This document shows, piece by piece, positions 1 to 7,275 of a stretch of 64,000 nucleotides of DNA. The notes below the pieces were generated by a model. The model was not told the origin of the DNA, made no database searches, and worked only from the letters and a program-made list of their open reading frames with translations. The position numbers and the translations under genes are program-made. Origin of the DNA: Algoriphagus sp. AGSA1 (GTDB lineage Bacteria > Bacteroidota > Bacteroidia > Cytophagales > Cyclobacteriaceae); contig NZ_JAJUWR010000029.1 in NCBI RefSeq assembly GCF_021390545.1, positions 27,227-91,226 of the forward strand. Reading direction: 5' to 3'. Each line of letters begins with the position of its first letter. Within the stretch, counting starts at the first letter, position 1.

Positions 1-1
1 T

Positions 2-370
2 TTTGAGCTTGCCGGGGATTCCATGCTTCCACTGACCTCCGGCACTATAGTGATAGGTGCATATGTGGAGCAGCTTCAGGATATCAAAAGTGGCAAAACC
101 TATGTGTTGGTGACGGAGACAGAAGGTGTGGTATATAAGCGGGTCTTCAATTACCTACAAGAGAATGGGAAATTGTATCTTGTCTCGGATAATGAACAAT
201 ACAAGCCTTATGAGGTGAAAGGGGAGGATGTGATGGAAGTATGGGAGGCAAAGGCCTTTATCAGTACAGACTTCCCCAATCCCGGTGATAAGAAAAAGCC
301 ATTGACCTTAGAAGATCTGGGTGAAATGATCTCGGATATCCGTGCGGATCTGAGAACGCTTAAAGGTTAA
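2..370 (+). CDS. S24/LexA-like peptidase domain of a transcriptional regulator, C-terminal part
   Basis: The frame is open to the left edge, so this is the C-terminal part of a longer protein. It begins inside a GDSM motif, the serine-nucleophile signature of S24/LexA-type peptidases. A small beta-rich domain and a charged C-terminal helix follow. Proteins of this kind in Bacteroidota are usually XRE-type repressors with an N-terminal helix-turn-helix, which would lie outside the window (inference). The first ATG inside the window is at 23, but the upstream codons F-E-L-A-G-D-S fit the family, so the real start is outside. The stop overlaps the stop of the convergent TIR gene by 4 bp. Confidence 0.75.
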   Translation, partial: FELAGDSMLPLTSGTIVIGAYVEQLQDIKSGKTYVLVTETEGVVYKRVFNYLQENGKLYLVSDNEQYKPYEVKGEDVMEVWEAKAFISTDFPNPGDKKKPLTLEDLGEMISDIRADLRTLKG

Positions 371-1443
371 TCTTTCCGCATTTCCGCAGTAGCAGGAATT
401 CCGTTGTTGAATGTCTGCCCGACCCAACTTATTCCTCCATCATTTGATCCAAATGTAAATCCATAATTATTTGGGTCACCAATTATCTTAAATTGGGTGG
501 AATACAGGTAGGTGCCGTCATACTCCCCTGTACCTTCCCCTGTTTTTTGATTGAAAAAGTAGTAGTCGAAAGTAAAATAAAATCCATCTTGGTTTATTAC
601 TATATACCCCATTCTAACGCCCTCTTCCCATATCCACCATTTACCTGAGTAGTCAAAGGATGCTTGGGATGCTGGTGGGGCAGTATTGTTGTTGTTTGAT
701 TCCAGATTTTCATAGGTTACAGTTCCTGCAGGATTATCTTCACTTAAGGTATTGATGTCCGCCTGGCTCAGTTTATCGGTTTCAGTAGCAGGAGTGCCAT
801 TCAGCCCTTCTTGGTAGCCTTTCTGAAAATCTTCGCTACTGATCATCAATACAATGAGCACTACAAAAATCCCCAGTACCCATAGATAGTTTTTTGCCCA
901 CCAGCTTTTCGGGGGCTTGGGTACATGGACAGGTCTCGGATGGGGAGTAGGTTCTGGTTCAGCTTTCTTTTTTCTGGGGATAAGTTTGGCAAGCGCTTCT
1001 ACCAACACGCCTAAATCATATTTCCAGCGTGTGATGGAAATCTCGAAAGTTTGAAGATCGGCCAGTTCCTGTAAATCTTCGGGGAGTTGATCTGAGGTAG
1101 GTCTGCTGGCACCTTTGAGTAACAAGGGAATCACCCGGGTGTCCGGCCTGCTCAGCGCAGCACTCACTTCCCGATGTACCCAGTCTTTCGGTTGAAAAAG
1201 TCTCTTGACCCCATTTTCATCCGGGGCACCAAACCAATCCGGCCCAATAGCAACCAGTACTACCTTGCTTTCAGCCAATGCCTTTTCGATAGCATCGGCA
1301 AAGCGGATTCCCGGTTCAAGATTTTCTATATCCAGAAAAACAGCATCCTTCCCAAACTCTTCTTCCAGGGTCTCTCTGATCCTGTGACAGTCACTTTGGG
1401 TGTCTGAATGCCTGTGGCTGAGAAAAATTTTATTCTTTTCCAT
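367..1443 (-). CDS. TIR-domain protein with one transmembrane helix
   Basis: A 358-aa protein with a TIR domain at about residues 4-125: an opening IFLSHRHSD strand, then a VFLDIENLEPG loop, then a VVLVAIGPDW strand. E92, in the segment DWVHREVSAAL, is at the place of the catalytic glutamate of NAD-cleaving TIR domains (assignment by pattern). A proline-rich linker (about 160-182) leads to one hydrophobic helix (about 187-205) and a C-terminal domain of about 150 residues, rich in aromatic and beta-prone segments, which I do not recognise. The C-terminal part would lie across the membrane from the TIR domain. It lies 68 bp downstream of an unknown gene on the same strand. NADase activity or a role in phage defence is inference only. 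Confidence 0.75.
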   Translation of the reverse strand: MEKNKIFLSHRHSDTQSDCHRIRETLEEEFGKDAVFLDIENLEPGIRFADAIEKALAESKVVLVAIGPDWFGAPDENGVKRLFQPKDWVHREVSAALSRPDTRVIPLLLKGASRPTSDQLPEDLQELADLQTFEISITRWKYDLGVLVEALAKLIPRKKKAEPEPTPHPRPVHVPKPPKSWWAKNYLWVLGIFVVLIVLMISSEDFQKGYQEGLNGTPATETDKLSQADINTLSEDNPAGTVTYENLESNNNNTAPPASQASFDYSGKWWIWEEGVRMGYIVINQDGFYFTFDYYFFNQKTGEGTGEYDGTYLYSTQFKIIGDPNNYGFTFGSNDGGISWVGQTFNNGIPATAEMRKD

Positions 1444-1511
1444 AAAAAACCTGATTCATTCTATCTAAAGTTAAGTGAATCAGGTTCTTATTTTCAAGAT
1501 ATTGTGGTTTT

Positions 1512-2273
1512 TTATTCTTCTAGCAGATTTTCAAATCCATCTTTTATCTTTCCAACTGCATCAAAGGAGCTGTCAATGTTGACTACCCCTTTGCCTAGCT
1601 CATGCCAATAGCCGTCTCCACATTCTATGTATGAGCCTTCCTTTGTAGGGGCGTCTTCCTTGGCGATTTCGTAATTATAATCAGGAGAAAATACCAGCTT
1701 CATCAACTGTACAGCATATTCCCAATTGATGATCCGAGACATATGTTTAGTCAGGAAGACAGCTTCTCTGGTAGAAAAATTCATGGTAATGGAGCAGTCG
1801 CTTTTTTCTTCTCCGGCCACCTGACGATAGTTGACAGTGAGCGGTGCTTCCTTCTTGGCAGTCTCATATATTGCCTGGATTACATCCTGGGCGAGTAGTT
1901 GCCATCCTTCCTGCTCTGCTGGAGCCTTTGCCTGCTGGGGTTTGCCATTCTCCAGGGCCGCGATAGTAATCCCACCTTCGGTAATGATTTTACCACTCCA
2001 TTTGCTTGCTTCATAGTGCTTGGACACTACTTTCTTCCACACCCGATCCAATGTGCCTTTAAATGTGTAATCATCATTTAAAGTAAACCCTTCGTCCAGT
2101 ATTTCCTCTTCAGACAGATCTTCTCTGTCCGTGTAATGTATATCCAGCTCAGCTACTAAATCAGAAGTGCTCCAATCCAGAGAAAGTCTATATACATGGC
2201 TATATGGAGGTGGAATAACACCTGAATCAAATTCAATGATAATGCCGGTAGTCTGGTCGTTACTCTTTTTCAT
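1512..2273 (-). CDS. conserved hypothetical protein upstream of the TIR gene
   Basis: A 253-aa acidic protein with no signal peptide or transmembrane segment. I do not recognise a domain. The middle holds an alanine/glutamine-rich linker (about 112-122) separating an N-terminal region of alternating strands from a C-terminal half with a tryptophan-containing helix. It is cotranscribed in all likelihood with the TIR gene 68 bp downstream, which suggests a functional pair (inference). The start at 2273 follows a short A/T-rich leader, and the neighbouring DUF2141 gene ends 34 bp upstream on the same strand. Confidence 0.6.
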   Translation of the reverse strand: MKKSNDQTTGIIIEFDSGVIPPPYSHVYRLSLDWSTSDLVAELDIHYTDREDLSEEEILDEGFTLNDDYTFKGTLDRVWKKVVSKHYEASKWSGKIITEGGITIAALENGKPQQAKAPAEQEGWQLLAQDVIQAIYETAKKEAPLTVNYRQVAGEEKSDCSITMNFSTREAVFLTKHMSRIINWEYAVQLMKLVFSPDYNYEIAKEDAPTKEGSYIECGDGYWHELGKGVVNIDSSFDAVGKIKDGFENLLEE

Positions 2274-2307
2274 TGCTGCAAAAGTACGCCTTTTACCTCA
2301 AAATCTT

Positions 2308-2736
2308 TTAGCGGAGTTCAATATCAAATTGAGTAGTAACAGCGGGGTTTACTTTTTTACTGCATTTGGAGAAGGAAGGCACACCAAAAAGCAGACTTGG
2401 ATTGTTGGAAAATCCAAAGGAATCGAGTGGATATCCTACTTTGTTTTTTCGGATCTTCCCGTCTTCGTCATGATCATGAAAGACCGTAACAGCATAATTC
2501 CCGGGTGGAACATCTGCGATTGTCTTTCTGGCCACCTTATTTTCAATTGGGATGGTGAGCATTTTCCAGGCTTTATCCAGTGATTCAGGCCATCCATCAT
2601 CCTTATTAAAAATGAGCACCTGAACCACTCCCTCCTCTGAAGAAGTTTCAGAAATGCTGATTTCAATAGTGCCAGAATCCCTTTGATCTTGAGTGCTGGC
2701 TAGCAATAAGAAAAGGCTAAATATGGCTAGTTTCAT
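2308..2736 (-). CDS. DUF2141 secreted protein
   Basis: A 142-aa protein with an N-terminal hydrophobic signal (about residues 1-15) followed by the DUF2141 pattern: GVVQVLIFNKDDGWP, then PPGNYAVTVFHDHDEDGK, then a GFSNN segment. DUF2141 is a small beta-sandwich domain common in exported Bacteroidota proteins, and its function is not established. It lies upstream of the TIR-associated genes on the same strand but is probably an independent unit. Confidence 0.8.
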   Translation of the reverse strand: MKLAIFSLFLLLASTQDQRDSGTIEISISETSSEEGVVQVLIFNKDDGWPESLDKAWKMLTIPIENKVARKTIADVPPGNYAVTVFHDHDEDGKIRKNKVGYPLDSFGFSNNPSLLFGVPSFSKCSKKVNPAVTTQFDIELR

Positions 2737-2870
2737 TTTCGGTTTTTGGAGTTAATGACATGTTCCTTTATGAAATATGAAAGAGGTGGATTATGTTTAT
2801 CGAATTTGGATGCCGTGAGGCAGGGAATTCCTCAGCCTAAGCAGATCAGTGGAGGTGGTTTTCATCAGGT

Positions 2871-3959
2871 TCAGTTCCCCAGATTTTCAATGGTTTTCAA
2901 CCGGTTGATTTTACCTGACTCTGTTCTTGCGAACGCCTGAATGATAAAAATGTTTTTAGGAATTTCGAATCGGGTTAATACTTTCTTCAGCTCAAACAAA
3001 AGATTTTCGGTTTTCTCTGACCCATGGTTACTTTCTATTGCCAGACATAATTTCTCTCCGAGTCTATCATCTTTTTTCCCGAAAAAGAAGAATGATGAAG
3101 TAGGGAAAAAACTGTAAATGGTGGCTTCCGATTTTGATTCCAAAAGCTCAGGGTGGAGTTTCACCCCACCTGAATTGACTACAAAGTCTGCCCTTCCCAG
3201 CCATCGGAATGAACTGTTATCCACTAATTCCACCAAATCATTCGTCTGAACTTTTTTGTAGTTGCTTGAAGCTGATGTTATCCAAAGTGCGCTGCGCCCA
3301 TCCAGTCCAAATTCTACATCAGGCAGGAAAGAATAGATCAACTCTCCGGAAGTGATTTTAGCCAAAGCGATATGGGACACGGTCTCGGTCATACCATAAG
3401 TTTGGTAGGCCTGGATGTCATTTTCTAGTAGTTTCTCCTTCAGGGCAGATGAAATGGGGGCACCACCGATAATGAGGTGATCTATAGCTTTCAGCTTCTT
3501 AAGTGAGGATTTATCAGCTAGGCATGTTTCTACTTGCAGAGGAACCATCGCTACAAAATCGGCTAGTACCCTTAATCCTCCCAGTGGGTTTGACTTAGGT
3601 TCAGCTAGGTGGATAGGACTGTTCCATACCATTGCCCGTACCAGCATCATTTTGCCAGCGATGTATCGTGGGTCTAGACAGCAGAGCAAGGTAGAGCCTT
3701 CATCTGTACGGAAAAATGACTGGGTTCCCTTTGCACTGGCAATCATTTGAGCTCGGGAAATCTCTATTTCTTTTGGTGTTCCTGTGGATCCCGATGTCTG
3801 CTGCACAAAACTGGTGGATCCTGATAGCCAACTCCCGCAAAATTCCATTGCTGCCTGCGCATAATAAGGGAAATCGGCAATGTCCAGGCCAAGATCCGTC
3901 AGGTTTTGAAATTTGTATTTACCGAAAGTAAGTTGAAACATTTTCTTGTTACTGTTCAT
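2871..3959 (-). CDS. menE: o-succinylbenzoate-CoA ligase (MenE-like AMP-binding enzyme)
   Basis: A 362-aa acyl-adenylate-forming enzyme. The P-loop-type motif TSGSTGTPKE lies at about residues 55-64, TYGMTETVSH in the middle, the hinge region WLGRADFVVNSGGVKLHPE near 250, and the C-terminal catalytic-lysine segment RTESGKINRL near the end. At 362 aa it is short compared with MenE of Proteobacteria (about 450), as is usual in Bacteroidota. MenE activates o-succinylbenzoate to its CoA ester in menaquinone synthesis. The call is supported by the divergent neighbour menB, the enzyme of the next step, whose start is 90 bp away. Confidence 0.85.
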   Translation of the reverse strand: MNSNKKMFQLTFGKYKFQNLTDLGLDIADFPYYAQAAMEFCGSWLSGSTSFVQQTSGSTGTPKEIEISRAQMIASAKGTQSFFRTDEGSTLLCCLDPRYIAGKMMLVRAMVWNSPIHLAEPKSNPLGGLRVLADFVAMVPLQVETCLADKSSLKKLKAIDHLIIGGAPISSALKEKLLENDIQAYQTYGMTETVSHIALAKITSGELIYSFLPDVEFGLDGRSALWITSASSNYKKVQTNDLVELVDNSSFRWLGRADFVVNSGGVKLHPELLESKSEATIYSFFPTSSFFFFGKKDDRLGEKLCLAIESNHGSEKTENLLFELKKVLTRFEIPKNIFIIQAFARTESGKINRLKTIENLGN

Positions 3960-4049
3960 GCCTTTTCCCGAAGGTAAGTATCCTTCTTCAAAATTCGGGG
4001 AAGGCTGTTATCTTGCAAAAGAATTAGATTTTTACCCAAATCGAAAGAT

Positions 4050-4883
4050 ATGAACTGGATCACTGTAAAAGAATACGAAGATATCACCTATAAAAAATGC
4101 GATGGAGTAGCAAGAATTGCCTTCAACAGGCCGGAAGTGAGAAATGCCTTTCGTCCAAAAACCACCGCTGAACTGTACGATGCTTTTTACGATGCCCAGG
4201 AAGATACTTCCATCGGTGTAGTCTTACTGAGTGGGGAAGGGCCGTCCGCAAAAGATGGTGGTTGGGCATTTTGCTCTGGCGGAGACCAAAAGGCCAGAGG
4301 AAATCAAGGCTATGTAGGGGAGGACGGGTATCATCGCTTAAATATCCTGGAAGTGCAACGTCTGATCCGTTTTATGCCTAAAGTGGTGATAGCAGTAGTT
4401 CCCGGCTGGGCTGTTGGGGGAGGACATAGCCTGCACGTGGTCTGTGATCTAACCCTGGCGAGTAAAGAGCATGCGATATTCAAACAGACTGATGCTGATG
4501 TGACCAGCTTCGATGGTGGTTACGGCTCTGCTTATCTGGCAAAAATGGTAGGGCAAAAAAAAGCACGTGAGATTTTCTTCCTTGGAAGAAACTATTCCGC
4601 CAAAGAAGCCTACGAAATGGGTATGGTGAATGCGGTGATCCCTCACGCTGAACTTGAGTCAACAGCATATGAGTGGGCTCAGGAGATATTGGCTAAGTCA
4701 CCTACTTCCATTAAGATGCTGAAGTTTGCGATGAACCTGACGGATGACGGTATGGTCGGCCAGCAGGTTTTTGCCGGAGAGGCGACTCGATTGGCTTATG
4801 GTACAGAAGAGGCTAAGGAAGGTAGGAATGCTTTTTTGGAAAAGAGAAAGCCGGATTTTGGCAAGAATAAGTGGATACCGTAA
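4050..4883 (+). CDS. menB: 1,4-dihydroxy-2-naphthoyl-CoA synthase
   Basis: A 277-aa crotonase-fold protein. It shows FCSGGDQKARG and GWAVGGGHSLHVVCDL (oxyanion-hole regions) and SFDGGYGSAYL with the MenB-typical VGQKKAREIFFLGR. It closes the ring of o-succinylbenzoyl-CoA in menaquinone synthesis. In QTDADVTSFD, D148 stands where E. coli MenB has Gly156. An aspartate there, as in Mycobacterium MenB, marks the bicarbonate-independent type II enzymes (established for the family; applied here by alignment). It is divergent from menE, and a strong terminator follows 42 bp after the stop. Confidence 0.95.
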   Translation: MNWITVKEYEDITYKKCDGVARIAFNRPEVRNAFRPKTTAELYDAFYDAQEDTSIGVVLLSGEGPSAKDGGWAFCSGGDQKARGNQGYVGEDGYHRLNILEVQRLIRFMPKVVIAVVPGWAVGGGHSLHVVCDLTLASKEHAIFKQTDADVTSFDGGYGSAYLAKMVGQKKAREIFFLGRNYSAKEAYEMGMVNAVIPHAELESTAYEWAQEILAKSPTSIKMLKFAMNLTDDGMVGQQVFAGEATRLAYGTEEAKEGRNAFLEKRKPDFGKNKWIP

Positions 4884-4924
4884 AGAGATAATAGTAGTAA
4901 GACATTAGTATCAAGAATTAACAA

Positions 4925-4980
4925 ATTAGAGCCAAGAAGCTAGATCGGAATAGCCTAGAATCTTGGCTCTAATATTTTTT
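4925..4980 (+). terminator. Rho-independent terminator after menB
   Basis: A 13-bp perfect inverted repeat, ATTAGAGCCAAGA at 4925-4937 and its complement at 4961-4973, has a 23-nt loop and is followed directly by a T-run at 4974-4980. Only the plus strand has the T-run, so it serves menB. Confidence 0.85.
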
Positions 4981-5058
4981 CTAAAGTACTTTTTTTGTGA
5001 GAAGCACATATTGCTATTTGTCACATCGGACATCGGTCACCTGACACCAAACATTTTG

Positions 5059-5634
5059 TCAAATCTCGATTTTTGCTCCCAGCACTTTCAGAAATTCACG
5101 GATCCAGGCTGGATGACCCGGCCAGGCTGGGGATGTGACCAGATTGCCATCCACATATGCGTCCGTGGCAGGAATATCCTGAAAATCCCCGCCAGCTATA
5201 GTCACTTCCGGGCCGACAGCAGGATAGGCGGTCAACTTTCTGCCTTTAACAACACCTGCTGCTGTAAGAATCTGTATCCCATGACATACCGCGGCCACAG
5301 GTTTATTGGTATCAAAGAAGTGTTTGACGATTTCCAATAACTTGTGGTTTAACCTCAAATATTCGGGAGCCCGTCCACCGGCGATTGCGAGTCCCACATA
5401 ATCATCCACATCGACCTGATCAAAGGAATAACTCAGCATAAAGTTGTGACCAGGTTTCTCAGTATAGGTTAGGTCCCCCTCAAAGTCATGGATAGCAGTT
5501 TTGACTGTTTCTCCCTTTTTCTTCCCTGGGCAAACGGAATGAACTTCATAGCCTACCATTTCCAGCATTTGGACCGGCACCATGGTTTCGTAATCTTCTG
5601 CGAAATCCCCTGTGAGGAATAATATCTTTTTCAT
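5059..5634 (-). CDS. DJ-1/PfpI family protein
   Basis: About 191 aa from the ATG at 5634; an ATG at 5715 in the same frame would add 27 residues with no family resemblance. It starts MKKILFLTGDFAEDYETM, typical for DJ-1/PfpI proteins, with the nucleophile elbow AAVCHGIQIL containing the conserved cysteine. Family members include glyoxalase III-like enzymes, deglycases and chaperones, and the sequence does not decide which. It is a single gene, convergent with menB. Confidence 0.85.
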   Translation of the reverse strand: MKKILFLTGDFAEDYETMVPVQMLEMVGYEVHSVCPGKKKGETVKTAIHDFEGDLTYTEKPGHNFMLSYSFDQVDVDDYVGLAIAGGRAPEYLRLNHKLLEIVKHFFDTNKPVAAVCHGIQILTAAGVVKGRKLTAYPAVGPEVTIAGGDFQDIPATDAYVDGNLVTSPAWPGHPAWIREFLKVLGAKIEI

Positions 5635-5815
5635 GATTTTGTAGTTAGTGTATTTGAAAAGTAGGTAGGATTCTACTTGACTTAAGTATCTAAATTTAAA
5701 AAAATCTCTCTTCAAGCGTATGAACTTCTGGTTAAGTTTTGCTAATCAGCTTGGTTTGTGTGGAAATGGAAATTGAAAGACGTTTTTTCCGGTTGTTTTT
5801 TTTATGCAACTTATA

Positions 5816-5843
5816 CCATTAACCATTAACCATTAACCATTAA
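5816..5843. repeat. tandem 7-bp repeat, four copies
   Basis: Four perfect copies of CCATTAA stand just upstream of the hydrolase gene that begins at 5855. Copy number at such a site can change by slippage and might alter the promoter or leader (inference). Confidence 0.8.
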
Positions 5844-5854
5844 CGTAATATTCT

Positions 5855-6691
5855 GTGAAGCATTTGGAAACTTCTTATCAGACTCATGACGGTCTGGAAC
5901 TCTATTTACAAGCTTGGATACCTGAGACTGCAAAAGCTGCATTGTTGCTTGTACATGGCTTGGGAGAGCATAGTTCAAGATACAAGCATTTGGTTGAGAT
6001 GTTAAATGACATAGGATTGTCCGTTTTTACTTTTGATGGGAGAGGTCATGGTAAATCCGCAAAAGGTAAGCCGGATGCATATTTTGACTCTGCCGAAGAT
6101 TATCTCCAGGACATTGATGCTTTGTTTGGCAAGGTAAAATCGTATGCTCCCGGTTTACCAATTTTCATCTATGGTCATAGCATGGGAGGAGGATTGGTGG
6201 CCGCATACGTATTGAAATATAAACCAGGAGCCACAGGTGTGATTTTAAGCTCACCGGCAATAATGGAGGCAGAAGGCACACCAAAGCTCCTGAAGGTAAT
6301 TTCTGGGGTGGTCAGTAGGTATTTACCAAGGCTAAAAGCTTTGAAACTGAATGCCAACAAGATTTCAAGAATCCCGGAAGAAGTATCCAGCTACCTTAGT
6401 GATCCACTGATTTATACTCAAGCTATTCCTGCAAGAACAGGCTATGAATTGTTGCAAATAATGAAGTATATCCAAGAAAATGCCGAGAGCTTTAGCTTGC
6501 CATTTTTGCTCATTCATGGATCCGCGGATGAGCTTACCAATCCGCACGGTTCAGAATTGCTTTTCGAAAAAGCTGCTTCTAGTGACAAAACCCTGAAAAT
6601 ATTCTCCGGAGGATACCATGAATTGGTCAATGATCTGGATAGGGAAGAGGTAATGGCGCTGATTGTGGATTGGATAAAGGATAGGATCTAA
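5855..6691 (+). CDS. alpha/beta hydrolase, monoacylglycerol lipase-like
   Basis: A 278-aa protein that starts with GTG. It shows the oxyanion segment VHGLGEHSSRY, FDGRGHGKS, the nucleophile elbow GHSMGG with its serine, a late aspartate in HGSADELTN and the catalytic histidine in GGYHELVND. This order is that of the monoglyceride lipase/lysophospholipase group. No signal peptide is seen, so it is probably cytoplasmic. It overlaps the stop of the convergent VOC gene by 4 bp. Confidence 0.85.
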   Translation: MKHLETSYQTHDGLELYLQAWIPETAKAALLLVHGLGEHSSRYKHLVEMLNDIGLSVFTFDGRGHGKSAKGKPDAYFDSAEDYLQDIDALFGKVKSYAPGLPIFIYGHSMGGGLVAAYVLKYKPGATGVILSSPAIMEAEGTPKLLKVISGVVSRYLPRLKALKLNANKISRIPEEVSSYLSDPLIYTQAIPARTGYELLQIMKYIQENAESFSLPFLLIHGSADELTNPHGSELLFEKAASSDKTLKIFSGGYHELVNDLDREEVMALIVDWIKDRI

Positions 6692-7179
6692 ATCTCAGCC
6701 AAAAGTCCATTGATGTCCAGTTGCCGTGTGTACATCATGATACTTCCGTCAGGGTTGAGAGGCCAGTCTTCTTTAGCCCTGTCCCAGTATAATTCCACAC
6801 CGTTTTCATCAGGATCATCCAAATACAAGGCTTCTGAAACTCCATGATCTGCCGCACCGGTAAGTGGATAGTTTGCATCTACGAGCCTTTTCAAGAGTAC
6901 GGCCAAATCACGTCTGCTTGGAAGAAGAATAGCCGTGTGGAAAAGCCCTGCGGTATTCTTAGGAGCAGGCCTTCCCCCTTTGCTCTGCCAGGTATTCAGT
7001 CCAATGTGATGATGGTATCCTCCCGCTGATATAAACGCTGCATCTTGCCCGTACATAGTGACAAGTTCAAAACCCAATAAGCCCTGATAGAAATCCAATG
7101 ACCTCTGGAGGTCGGATACTTTCAAATGAACATGGCCAATGCGGGTGGCGGCGGGAATGGTATAGTTGGGAAGATCCAT
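6688..7179 (-). CDS. VOC (glyoxalase/catechol dioxygenase-type) family protein
   Basis: A 163-aa protein with two beta-alpha-beta-beta-beta modules. The likely metal ligands are the histidines in GHVHLKV (near residue 17) and GLFHTAI (near 83) and the glutamate in NGVELYWDR (near 131). It resembles CatE-type ring-cleaving dioxygenases, and the substrate cannot be told. It lies downstream of the GH67 gene on the same strand, with a long hairpin between them. Confidence 0.8.
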   Translation of the reverse strand: MDLPNYTIPAATRIGHVHLKVSDLQRSLDFYQGLLGFELVTMYGQDAAFISAGGYHHHIGLNTWQSKGGRPAPKNTAGLFHTAILLPSRRDLAVLLKRLVDANYPLTGAADHGVSEALYLDDPDENGVELYWDRAKEDWPLNPDGSIMMYTRQLDINGLLAEI

Positions 7180-7189
7180 GAGTTTGAAG

Positions 7190-7259
7190 TTTGAGATTTG
7201 AAATTAACCGAACTGACCCTTGGTTAGTGCCAGAATTATGGAAAATCTCAAATCTCAAA
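7190..7259. repeat. long AT-rich hairpin between GH67 and VOC genes
   Basis: TTTGAGATTTGAAATT at 7190-7205 and its near complement at 7244-7259 (15 of 16 pairs) enclose a 38-nt loop. The arms are themselves built from TTTGAGA-like repeats. There is no clean T-run, so a terminator is not certain. It lies in the leader of the VOC gene. Confidence 0.55.
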
Positions 7260-7275
7260 TAAGAAATTTCAAATT

